Shown here one piece after another: positions 38,130 through 50,150 of a DNA stretch of 64,000 nt; position 1 is the stretch's first letter, and every line of letters starts with the position of its first letter. Where the stretch lies: NCBI RefSeq assembly GCF_051401765.1, contig NW_027480422.1, positions 21,656,001 to 21,720,000 on the forward strand, read 5' to 3'. The notes beneath the pieces are model-generated. The model was not told the DNA's origin, ran no database searches, and worked only from the letters and a program-made list of their open reading frames with translations. The DNA is from Calliopsis andreniformis. Lineage: Eukaryota; Arthropoda; Insecta; Hymenoptera; Andrenidae. The position numbers were made by a program, and so were the translations under genes.

Positions 38130-40453
38130 ATGGCCATTACCTTCACACTGTTTGCGATTATTCATTTTACACGATGGTAAAACTGTTGTACTTGGGTTGT
38201 ATATTATGCTTCAGGCGTCGACTTCTAAGGCCGTAGCTATTCGATGTGGTGGAGCAACGCCCTAGACTGAAGCCTAGGTAGCCCGGAACGTAGAAATGAC
38301 CAGTACTTTCACACTGGTTGGAGTTATTCCTGTTATACAATGGAAAAACTGTTGCATTTTTATTGTATTTTATGCTTATGGCCTTGTATTCAAAGTCCCT
38401 AACTATTCGATCTGGTGGAGGAACGCCCTAGAGTTAAGCCAAGGTTGCCCGGAACGTAGAAATGACCATAACTTTCACACTGGTTGCAATCATTCGTTCT
38501 ATACAATGGAAAAACTGCTCTCTTTATTTTGTATTTTATGCTTCGGGCGTTGACTTGTAAGTCCCTAACTATTCGGTCTGGTGGAGCAACGCCCTAGACT
38601 GAAGCCTAGGTTGCCCGGAACGTAGAAATGACCATTACTTCCACACTGTTTGCAATTATTCATATGATACAGTGGAAAAACTGTTGTATTTATATTGTAT
38701 TTTATGCTTCTGGCATTGACTTCTAAGGCCCTAACTATTCGATGTGGTGGAGCAACGCCCTAGAGTGAAGCCTAGGTTGCCCGGAACGTAGAAATGACCA
38801 TAGCTTACACACTGGTTGCAATTAGTCCTGTTATACAAGGGAAAAACTGTTGTACTTATATTGTATTTTATGCTTCTGGCGTTGACTTCTTAGGCCCTAA
38901 CCATTCGATCTGGTGGAGCAACGCCCTAGAGTGAAGCCTAGGTTGCCCGGAACGTGGAAGTGACCATTACCTTCACACTGTTTGCGTTTATTCATTTTAT
39001 ACGATGGTAATGTTGTTGTACTTAAGTTGTATTTTATTCTTCTGGCGTTGAATTTTAAGTCCCTAGCTTTTCGACCCGGTGGAGCAATGCCCTGGAGTGA
39101 AGCCTAGGCTACCCGGAACGTAGATATGACCAGTACTTTCACACTGGTTGCAGTTATTCCTGTTATACAATGGAAAAACTGTTGCATTTTTATTGTATTT
39201 TATGCTTCTGGCGTTGTATGCAAAGTCCCTGACTATTCGGTCTGGTGGAGCAACACCCTAGAGTGAAGCCTAGGTTGCCCGGGACGTAGTAGTGGCCATT
39301 GCCTTCACACTGTTTGCGATTATTCATTTTATACGATGGTAAAAGTGTTGTACTTGGGTTGTGTTTTATGCCTCTGGCCTTGACTTCTAAGGCCCTAACT
39401 ATTCGATGTGGTGGAGCAACGCCCTAGAGTGAAATCTAGGTTGCCCGGAACGTAGAAATGTCCATAGCTTTCACACTGGTTGCAATTATTGCTGTTATAC
39501 AAGGGAAACACTGTTGTATTTATATTGTATTTTATGCTTCTGGCGTTGACTTCTTAGGCCCTAACTATTCGATCTGGTAGAGCAACGCCCTAGAGTGAAG
39601 CCTAGGTTACCCGGATCGTAGAAATGACCAGTACTTTCACACTGGTTGCAGTTATTCCTGTTATACAATCGAAGAACTGATGCATTTTTATTGTATTTTA
39701 TGCTTCTAGCGTTGTATTCAAAGTCCCTAACTATTCGATCTGGAGGAGCGACGCCCTACAGTTAAGCCTAGGTTGCCCGGAACGTAGAAATGACCATATC
39801 TTACACACTGTTTGCAATGATTTCTGTTATACGATGGAGTAGCTGTTGTATTTATATTGTATTTTATGCTTCTGGCGTAGACTTCTTAGGCCTTAACTAT
39901 TCGATCTGTTGGAGCAACGCCCTAGAGTGAAGCCTAGGTTGCCCGGAACGTGGAAGTGACCATTACCTTCACACTGTTTGCGATTATTCATTTTATACGA
40001 TGGTAAAACTGTTGTACTTAAGTTGTATTTTATTTTTCTGGCGTTGACTTCTAAGTCCCTAGCCATTCGATCTGGTGGAGCAACGCCCTAGAGTGAAGCC
40101 TAGGCTACCCGGAACGTAGAAATGACCAGTACTTTCACACTGGTTGCAGTTATTCCTGTTATACAATGGAAAAACTGTTGCATTTTTATTGTATTTTATG
40201 CTTATGGCCTTGTATTCAAAGTCCCTAACTATTCGATCTGGTGGAGGAACGCCCTAGAGTTAAGCCAAGGTTGCCCAGAACGTAGAAATGACCATAACTT
40301 TCACACTGGTTGCAATTATTCGTTCTATACAATGGAAAAACTGTTCTCTTTATTTTGTATTTTATGCTTCGGGCGTTGACTTGTAAGTCCCTAACTATTC
40401 GGTCTGGTGGAGCAACGCCCTAGACTGAAGCCTAGGTTGCCCGGAACGTAGTA
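38130..40453 (+). repeat. 14-monomer HOR, copy 2 (2324 bp)
   Basis: Near-identical to copy 1. Differences seen by eye: C at 38219 (GCGTCGAC, creating a SalI-type GTCGAC site) against T at 35895, and C at 38902 (AACCATTCG), private to this copy. It shares A at 39744 (CTGGAGGAGCG) with copy 1 (37420). Confidence 0.93.
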
Positions 40454-42777
40454 ATGGCCATTACCTTCACACTGTTTGCGATTATTCATTTTACACGATG
40501 GTAAAACTGTTGTACTTGGGTTGTATATTATGCTTCAGGCGTCGACTTCTAAGGCCGTAGCTATTCGATGTGGTGGAGCAACGCCCTAGACTGAAGCCTA
40601 GGTAGCCCGGAACGTAGAAATGACCAGTACTTTCACACTGGTTGGAGTTATTCCTGTTATACAATGGAAAAACTGTTGCATTTTTATTGTATTTTATGCT
40701 TATGGCCTTGTATTCAAAGTCCCTAACTATTCGATCTGGTGGAGGAACGCCCTAGAGTTAAGCCAAGGTTGCCCGGAACGTAGAAATGACCATAACTTTC
40801 ACACTGGTTGCAATCATTCGTTCTATACAATGGAAAAACTGCTCTCTTTATTTTGTATTTTATGCTTCGGGCGTTGACTTGTAAGTCCCTAACTATTCGG
40901 TCTGGTGGAGCAACGCCCTAGACTGAAGCCTAGGTTGCCCGGAACGTAGAAATGACCATTACTTCCACACTGTTTGCAATTATTCATATGATACAGTGGA
41001 AAAACTGTTGTATTTATATTGTATTTTATGCTTCTGGCATTGACTTCTAAGGCCCTAACTATTCGATGTGGTGGAGCAACGCCCTAGAGTGAAGCCTAGG
41101 TTGCCCGGAACGTAGAAATGACCATAGCTTACACACTGGTTGCAATTAGTCCTGTTATACAAGGGAAAAACTGTTGTACTTATATTGTATTTTATGCTTC
41201 TGGCGTTGACTTCTTAGGCCCTAACTATTCGATCTGGTGGAGCAACGCCCTAGAGTGAAGCCTAGGTTGCCCGGAACGTGGAAGTGACCATTACCTTCAC
41301 ACTGTTTGCGTTTATTCATTTTATACGATGGTAATGTTGTTGTACTTAAGTTGTATTTTATTCTTCTGGCGTTGAATTTTAAGTCCCTAGCTTTTCGACC
41401 CGGTGGAGCAATGCCCTGGAGTGAAGCCTAGGCTACCCGGAACGTAGATATGACCAGTACTTTCACACTGGTTGCAGTTATTCCTGTTATACAATGGAAA
41501 AACTGTTGCATTTTTATTGTATTTTATGCTTCTGGCGTTGTATGCAAAGTCCCTGACTATTCGGTCTGGTGGAGCAACACCCTAGAGTGAAGCCTAGGTT
41601 GCCCGGGACGTAGTAGTGGCCATTGCCTTCACACTGTTTGCGATTATTCATTTTATACGATGGTAAAAGTGTTGTACTTGGGTTGTGTTTTATGCCTCTG
41701 GCCTTGACTTCTAAGGCCCTAACTATTCGATGTGGTGGAGCAACGCCCTAGAGTGAAATCTAGGTTGCCCGGAACGTAGAAATGTCCATAGCTTTCACAC
41801 TGGTTGCAATTATTGCTGTTATACAAGGGAAACACTGTTGTATTTATATTGTATTTTATGCTTCTGGCGTTGACTTCTTAGGCCCTAACTATTCGATCTG
41901 GTAGAGCAACGCCCTAGAGTGAAGCCTAGGTTACCCGGATCGTAGAAATGACCAGTACTTTCACACTGGTTGCAGTTATTCCTGTTATACAATCGAAGAA
42001 CTGATGCATTTTTATTGTATTTTATGCTTCTAGCGTTGTATTCAAAGTCCCTAACTATTCGATCTGGTGGAGCGACGCCCTACAGTTAAGCCTAGGTTGC
42101 CCGGAACGTAGAAATGACCATATCTTACACACTGTTTGCAATGATTTCTGTTATACGATGGAGTAGCTGTTGTATTTATATTGTATTTTATGCTTCTGGC
42201 GTAGACTTCTTAGGCCTTAACTATTCGATCTGTTGGAGCAACGCCCTAGAGTGAAGCCTAGGTTGCCCGGAACGTGGAAGTGACCATTACCTTCACACTG
42301 TTTGCGATTATTCATTTTATACGATGGTAAAACTGTTGTACTTAAGTTGTATTTTATTTTTCTGGCGTTGACTTCTAAGTCCCTAGCCATTCGATCTGGT
42401 GGAGCAACGCCCTAGAGTGAAGCCTAGGCTACCCGGAACGTAGAAATGACCAGTACTTTCACACTGGTTGCAGTTATTCCTGTTATACAATGGAAAAACT
42501 GTTGCATTTTTATTGTATTTTATGCTTATGGCCTTGTATTCAAAGTCCCTAACTATTCGATCTGGTGGAGGAACGCCCTAGAGTTAAGCCAAGGTTGCCC
42601 AGAACGTAGAAATGACCATAACTTTCACACTGGTTGCAATTATTCGTTCTATACAATGGAAAAACTGTTCTCTTTATTTTGTATTTTATGCTTCGGGCGT
42701 TGACTTGTAAGTCCCTAACTATTCGGTCTGGTGGAGCAACGCCCTAGACTGAAGCCTAGGTTGCCCGGAACGTAGTA
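40454..42777 (+). repeat. 14-monomer HOR, copy 3 (2324 bp)
   Basis: Near-identical copy. It shares C at 40543 (GTCGAC) with copy 2, and has T at 42068 (CTGGTGGAGCG) in common with copy 4 instead of the A of copies 1 and 2. Confidence 0.93.
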
Positions 42778-45101
42778 ATGGCCATTACCTTCACACTGTT
42801 TGCGATTATTCATTTTACACGATGGTAAAACTGTTGTACTTGGGTTGTATATTATGCTTCAGGCGTTGACTTCTAAGGCCGTAGCTATTCGATGTGGTGG
42901 AGCAACGCCCTAGACTGAAGCCTAGGTAGCCCGGAACGTAGAAATGACCAGTACTTTCACACTGGTTGGAGTTATTCCTGTTATACAATGGAAAAACTGT
43001 TGCATTTTTATTGTATTTTATGCTTATGGCCTTGTATTCAAAGTCCCTAACTATTCGATCTGGTGGAGGAACGCCCTAGAGTTAAGCCAAGGTTGCCCGG
43101 AACGTAGAAATGACCATAACTTTCACACTGGTTGCAATCATTCGTTCTATACAATGGAAAAACTGCTCTCTTTATTTTGTATTTTATGCTTCGGGCGTTG
43201 ACTTGTAAGTCCCTAACTATTCGGTCTGGTGGAGCAACGCCCTAGACTGAAGCCTAGGTTGCCCGGAACGTAGAAATGACCATTACTTCCACACTGTTTG
43301 CAATTATTCATATGATACAGTGGAAAAACTGTTGTATTTATATTGTATTTTATGCTTCTGGCATTGACTTCTAAGGCCCTAACTATTCGATGTGGTGGAG
43401 CAACGCCCTAGAGTGAAGCCTAGGTTGCCCGGAACGTAGAAATGACCATAGCTTACACACTGGTTGCAATTAGTCCTGTTATACAAGGGAAAAACTGTTG
43501 TACTTATATTGTATTTTATGCTTCTGGCGTTGACTTCTTAGGCCCTAACTATTCGATCTGGTGGAGCAACGCCCTAGAGTGAAGCCTAGGTTGCCCGGAA
43601 CGTGGAAGTGACCATTACCTTCACACTGTTTGCGTTTATTCATTTTATACGATGGTAATGTTGTTGTACTTAAGTTGTATTTTATTCTTCTGGCGTTGAA
43701 TTTTAAGTCCCTAGCTTTTCGACCCGGTGGAGCAATGCCCTGGAGTGAAGCCTAGGCTACCCGGAACGTAGATATGACCAGTACTTTCACACTGGTTGCA
43801 GTTATTCCTGTTATACAATGGAAAAACTGTTGCATTTTTATTGTATTTTATGCTTCTGGCGTTGTATGCAAAGTCCCTGACTATTCGGTCTGGTGGAGCA
43901 ACACCCTAGAGTGAAGCCTAGGTTGCCCGGGACGTAGTAGTGGCCATTGCCTTCACACTGTTTGCGATTATTCATTTTATACGATGGTAAAAGTGTTGTA
44001 CTTGGGTTGTGTTTTATGCCTCTGGCCTTGACTTCTAAGGCCCTAACTATTCGATGTGGTGGAGCAACGCCCTAGAGTGAAATCTAGGTTGCCCGGAACG
44101 TAGAAATGTCCATAGCTTTCACACTGGTTGCAATTATTGCTGTTATACAAGGGAAACACTGTTGTATTTATATTGTATTTTATGCTTCTGGCGTTGACTT
44201 CTTAGGCCCTAACTATTCGATCTGGTAGAGCAACGCCCTAGAGTGAAGCCTAGGTTACCCGGATCGTAGAAATGACCAGTACTTTCACACTGGTTGCAGT
44301 TATTCCTGTTATACAATCGAAGAACTGATGCATTTTTATTGTATTTTATGCTTCTAGCGTTGTATTCAAAGTCCCTAACTATTCGATCTGGTGGAGCGAC
44401 GCCCTACAGTTAAGCCTAGGTTGCCCGGAACGTAGAAATGACCATATCTTACACACTGTTTGCAATGATTTCTGTTATACGATGGAGTAGCTGTTGTATT
44501 TATATTGTATTTTATGCTTCTGGCGTAGACTTCTTAGGCCTTAACTATTCGATCTGTTGGAGCAACGCCCTAGAGTGAAGCCTAGGTTGCCCGGAACGTG
44601 GAAGTGACCATTACCTTCACACTGTTTGCGATTATTCATTTTATACGATGGTAAAACTGTTGTACTTAAGTTGTATTTTATTTTTCTGGCGTTGACTTCT
44701 AAGTCCCTAGCCATTCGATCTGGTGGAGCAACGCCCTAGAGTGAAGCCTAGGCTACCCGGAACGTAGAAATGACCAGTACTTTCACACTGGTTGCAGTTA
44801 TTCCTGTTATACAATGGAAAAACTGTTGCATTTTTATTGTATTTTATGCTTATGGCCTTGTATTCAAAGTCCCTAACTATTCGATCTGGTGGAGGAACGC
44901 CCTAGAGTTAAGCCAAGGTTGCCCAGAACGTAGAAATGACCATAACTTTCACACTGGTTGCAATTATTCGTTCTATACAATGGAAAAACTGTTCTCTTTA
45001 TTTTGTATTTTATGCTTCGGGCGTTGACTTGTAAGTCCCTAACTATTCGGTCTGGTGGAGCAACGCCCTAGACTGAAGCCTAGGTTGCCCGGAACGTAGT
45101 A
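42778..45101 (+). repeat. 14-monomer HOR, copy 4 (2324 bp)
   Basis: Last full copy. T at 42867 and T at 44392. The monomer after it (45102) begins a fifth copy, but changes are seen at once (ATTAACTTC for ATTACCTTC, TTTTATACG for TTTTACACG, GCTGTTCG for GCTATTCG), and homology ends near 45245. Confidence 0.93.
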
Positions 45102-46740
45102 ATGGCCATTAACTTCACACTGTTTGCGATTATTCATTTTATACGATGGTAAAACTGTTGTACTTGGGTTGTATATTATGCTTCAGGCGTTGACTTCTAA
45201 GGCCGTAGCTGTTCGATGTGGTGGAGCAACGCCCTAGACTGAAGCCTAGGATGCCCGGAACGTAGAAATGACCATTACTTCCACACTGTTTGCAATTATT
45301 CATATTATACAGTGGAAAAACTGTTGTATTTATATTATATTTTATGCTTCAGGCGTTGACTTCTAAGGCCGTAGCTATTCGATGTGGTGGAGCAACGCCC
45401 TAGAGTGAAGCCTAGGTTGCCCGGAATGTAGAAATGACCAGTACTTTCACACTGGTTGCAGTTATGTCTGTTATACAATGGAAAAACTGTTGCATTTTTA
45501 TTGTATTTTATGTTTCTGCCGTTGTATTCAAAGTCCCCAACTATTCGATCTGGTGGAGCAACGCCCTGGAGTTAAGCCTAGGTTGCCCGGAACGTAGAAA
45601 TGACCACAACTTTCACACTGGTTGCAATTATTCGTTCTATACAATGGAAAAACTGTTCTCTTTATTTTGTATTTTATGCTTCGGGCGTTGACTTGTAAGT
45701 CCCTAACTATTCGGTCTGGTGGAGCAACGCCCTAGACTGAAGCCTAGGTTGCCCGGAACGTAGTAATGGCCATTAACTTCACACTGTTTGCGATTATTCA
45801 TTTTATACGATGGTAAAACTGTCGTACTTAAGTTGTATTTTATTCTCCTGGCGTTGTCTTCTAGGGCCGTAGCTATTGGATCTGGTGGACCAACGCCCTA
45901 GAGTGAAGCCTAGGGTGCCCGGAACGTAGAAATGACCATAACATTCATACTGGTTGCAATTATTCGTTTTATAGGTTGGAAAAACTGTTGTATATATATT
46001 GTACTTTATAGTTATGGCGTTGTCTTCTAGCGCCGTAGCTATTCGATATGGTTGAGCAACGCCCTAGAGTGAAGCCTAGGCTGCCCGGAACGTAGAAATG
46101 ACCATAGCTTTCATACTGGTTGCAATTATTCGTTTTATACGATGGAAAAACTGTTGTATTTCTATTGCATTTTATGCTTCTGGCGTTGACTTGTTAGGCC
46201 CTAACTATTCGAACTGGTATTAGAACGCCCTAGAGTGAAGCCTAGGTTGCCCGGAACGTAGTAATGGCCATTACCTTCACACTGTTTGCGATTATTCATT
46301 TTATACGATGGTAAAACTGTTGTACTTAAGTTGTATTTTATTTTTCTGGCGTTGACTTCTAAGTCCCTAGCCATTCGATCTGGTGGAGCAACGCCCTAGA
46401 GTGAAGCCTAGGCTACCCGGAACGTAGAAATGACCAGTACTTTCACACTGGTTGCAGTTATTCCTGTTATACAATGGAAAAACTGTTGCATTTTTATTGT
46501 ATTTTATGCTTATGGCCTTGTATTCAAAGTCCCTAACTATTCGATCTGGTGGAGGAACGCCCTAGAGTTAAGCCAAGGTTGCCCGGAACGTAGAAATGAC
46601 CATATCTTACACACTGTTTGCAATGATTTCTGTTATACGATGGAGTAGCTGTTGTATTTATATTGTATTTTATGCTTCTGGCGTAGACTTCTTAGGCCTT
46701 AACTATTCGATCTGTTGGTGCAACGCCCTAGAGTGAAACC
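45102..46740 (+). repeat. Mosaic edge of the HOR core, chimeric monomers
   Basis: About ten units stitched from several sources. 45245-45625 follows 28315-28695 (shared GGATGCCCGG, TATATTATATTTTATG and GACCACAACTTTC at 45601/28671). At about 45625-45640 it switches to the TTCGTTCTATACAATGG monomer of the 14-mer. The monomer from 45766 appears to join three parents. At about 46590-46603 a GCCAAGGTTGCCC end is joined to an ATATCTTACACACTG start. After about 46740 the diverged flank begins. Confidence 0.8.
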
Positions 46741-48699
46741 TAGGGTGCCCGGAACGTAGAAATGACCATTACTTTCACACTGTTTGCAATTATTCATTTT
46801 ATACAATGGAAAAACTGTTGTATTTATATTGTATTTTATGCATCTGGCGTTGACTTCTAAGGCCCTAACAATTCGACGTGGTGGAGCAACGCCCTAGAGC
46901 GAAACCTAGGTTACCCGGAACGTAGAAATGACCATCACTTTCACACTGGTTGCAATTATTCCTGTTATACCGTGGACAAACTGCTGGATTTTTATTCTAT
47001 TTTATGCTTCTGGCGTTGAATTCTAAGTCCCTAGCTATACGATCTGGTGGAGCAACGCCCTAGAGTGATGCCTAGGTATCCCAGAGCGTTGAAATGACCA
47101 TCACTTTCACACTGGTTGCAATTATTCCTGTTATACGATGGAAAAACTGTTGTAATTTTATTGTATGTTAAGCGTCTGGCGTTGCTTTCAAAGGCCCTAA
47201 CTATTCGACCTGGTGGAGCAACACCCTAGAGTGAAGCCTAGGTTGCCCGGAACGTAGAAATGACCATTACTTTCACACTGTTTGCAATTATTCATTTAAT
47301 ACAATGAAGAGACTGTTGTATTTATATTGTGTTCTATGCTTCTGGCGTTGACTTATAAGGTCCTAGCTATTCGATCTCTTAGAGCAACGTCCAAGAGAAC
47401 AGCCTATGTTGCCCGGAACGTTAGAAATGACCATTTCTTTCACACTGGTTGCAATTATTTCTGTTTTACGAAGGAAAAACTGTTGTATTTATTTTGTATT
47501 TGACGCTCCTGGCGTCGGCTTCTTAGGCCCTAACTATTGGATCTGGTGGACCAACGCCCTAGAGTGATGAATAGGTTGCCCGCAACGTAGAAGTGACCAT
47601 TACTTTCACATTGGTTGCAATTATACCTTTTATACGATGGAAAAGCTGTTGTATTTTTATTGTATTTTATGCTTCTGGCGTTGACTTCTTAGGCCCTAAC
47701 TTTTCGATCTGGTGGGGCAACGTCCAAGAGTGAAGCCTATGTTGCCCGGAACGTAGAAATGACCATTACATTAACACTCATAGCAATTATTCCTGTTTTA
47801 CGATGGAAAAACTGTTGTATTTATTTTGTATTTGATGCTCCTGGCGTCAGCTTCTTGGGCCCTAACTATTGGATCTGGTGGAGCAACGCCCTAGAGTGAT
47901 GCCTAGGTTGCCCGGAACGTAGAAATGACCATCACCTTCACACTGGTTGCAATTATTCCTGTTATACGATGGAAAAACTGTTGTAGTTTTATTTTATTTT
48001 ATGCTTCTGGCGTTGACTTGTTAGGCCCTAATTTTTCGATCTGGTGGGGCAACGTCCAAGAGTGAAGCCTATGTTTCCCGGAACGTGGAAATGACCATTA
48101 CTTTCACACTGGTTGCAATAATTCATTTTATACAATGGAAAAACTGTTGTATTTATATTGTATTTTATGCTTCTGGCGTTGACTTCTAAGGCCCTAACCA
48201 TTCGACGTGGTGAAGCAACGCCCTAGAGCGAAACCTAGGTTGCCCGGGACGTATAAATGACCACTACTTTCACACATGTTGCAATTATTCCTGTTGTACC
48301 ATGGACAAACTGTTGGATTTTTATTGTATTTTATGCTTCTGGCGTTGAATTCTAAGTCCCTAGCTATTCGATCTGGTGGAGCAACGCCCTAGAGTGATAC
48401 CTAGGTAGTCCAGGGCGTTGAAATGACCATTACTTTCACACTGTTTGCAATCATTCATTTTATACAACGGAAAAACAGTTGTATTTATATTGTATTTTAT
48501 GCTTCTGGCGATGATTCCTAAGGCCCTAGCTATTGGAGCTGGTGGACCAACGCTGTAGAGTGAAACCTAGGATGCCCGGAGCGTAGAAATGGCCATTACT
48601 TTCAGACTGGTTGCAATTACTCGTTTTATACGATGGAAAAACTGTTGTACTTATATCGTATTTTATGCTTCTGGCGTTGGCTTCTTAGGACCTGACTTT

Positions 48700-49600
48700 T
48701 GGATCTGGTGGACCAACGCCCCAGAGTGAAGGCTAGGTTGCCCGGAACGTAGAAATGACCATTACCTTCACACTGGTTGTAGTTATTCCTGTTATATGAT
48801 GGAAAAACTGTTGTATTCTTATTGTATTTTATGCACCTGGTGTTGACTTCCTAGGCCCTAACTATTCGATCTGGTGGAGCAACGCATCAGAGTTATATCT
48901 AGGATGGCCGGAACGTAGAAATGGCCGTCACTTTCACACAGGTTGCAATTATTCGCTTTATACGATGCAACAGCTGATGTATTTATAATGTGTTTTATGC
49001 TTCTGGCGATGACTTCTTAGGCCCTAGCTATTCGGTCTGGTGGAGCAACACCCTAGAGTGAAGCCTAGGTTGCCCGGAACCTAGAAGTGACTATCACTTT
49101 CACACTGGTTACAATTATTCGTGTTATACGATGGAAAAACCGTTGCATTTTCATTGTATTTTATGCTTCGGGCGTTGATTTCTAAGGCCCTAACTATTCC
49201 ATCTGGTGGAGCAACGCCTTAGAGTGAAGCCTAGTTTGCCCGGAACGTAGAAATGACCATAATTTTCACATCGGTTGCAACTGTTCGTTTTATACGATGG
49301 AAAAACTGTTGTACTTATTTTGTATTTTATACTTCGGGCGTTGACTTCTAAGGCCCTAACAATTCGTTCTCGCGGAACAACGCCCTGGAGTGGAGCCTAG
49401 GTTGCCCGGAACGTAGAAATAACCATCACTTTTACACTGGTTGTAATTACCCCTGTCATGCGATGGAAAAACTGTTGTATCTTTATTGTGTTTTATGCTT
49501 CTGGCGTTGACTTCTTAGGCCCTGACCATTCGATCTGGTGGAGCAACGCCCTAGAGTGAAGCCTAGGTTGCCCGGAACGTAAAAATGACCATTACCTTCA
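48700..49600 (+). repeat. ~0.9-kb block, copy 1 (offset 3983 bp)
   Basis: Repeated at about 52683-53583 (24 x 166 - 1). Shared marks: TATATGATGG, ATGCACCTGGTGTTGAC, GCATCAGAGTTATATC, GATGCAACAGCTGATG, TTTATAATGTG, GAACCTAGAAGTGAC, CATCGGTTGCAACTGTTCG, CAATTCGTTCTCGCGG and CATGCGATGG. Confidence 0.85.
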
Positions 49601-50150
49601 CACTGGTTGCAGTTATTCCTGTTATATGATGGAAAAACTGTTGTATTCTTATTGTATTTTATGCACCTGGTGTTGACTTCCTAGGCCCTAACAGTTCGAT
49701 CTGGTGGTGCATCGCCTCAAGGTTATATCTAGGATGGCCGGAACGTAGAAATGGCCGTCACTTTCACACTGGTTGCAATTATTCTCTTTATACGATGCAA
49801 CACCTGATGTCTTTATATTGTGTTTTATGCATCTGGCGATGACTTCTTAGGCCCTAGCTATTCGATCTGGTGGAGCAACACCCTAGAGTGAAGCCTAGGT
49901 TGCCCGGAACCTAGAAGTGACTATCAGATTCACACTGGTTGCAATTATTCGTGTTATACGATGGAAAAACCGTTGCATTTTCATTGTATTTTATGCTTCG
50001 GGCGTTGACTTTTAAGACCCTAACTATTCCGTCTGGTGGAGCAACGCCCTAGAGTGAAACCTAGGTTGCCCGGAACGTAGTAATGACCATAATTTTCACA
50101 TCGGTTGCAACTATTCGTTTTATACGATGGAAAAACTGTTGCATTTGTTT
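49591..50150 (+). repeat. 5-monomer tandem relative of 48761-49320 (830 bp)
   Basis: ATTACC at 48761 and 49591 are 830 bp apart (5 x 166). The following monomers keep the same order (TATATGATGG, ATGGCCGTCAC, GAACCTAGAAGTGAC, CATCGGTTGCAACT), with more differences than the 3983-bp pair, so this looks like an older tandem duplication. Confidence 0.75.

Noticed and set aside
35806..45101. Assembly artefact creating the four near-identical 2324-bp copies
   Set aside because: Copies carry different single-base variants and a mosaic right edge, which simple duplication of one contig would not give. Not excluded without reads, but not the preferred explanation.
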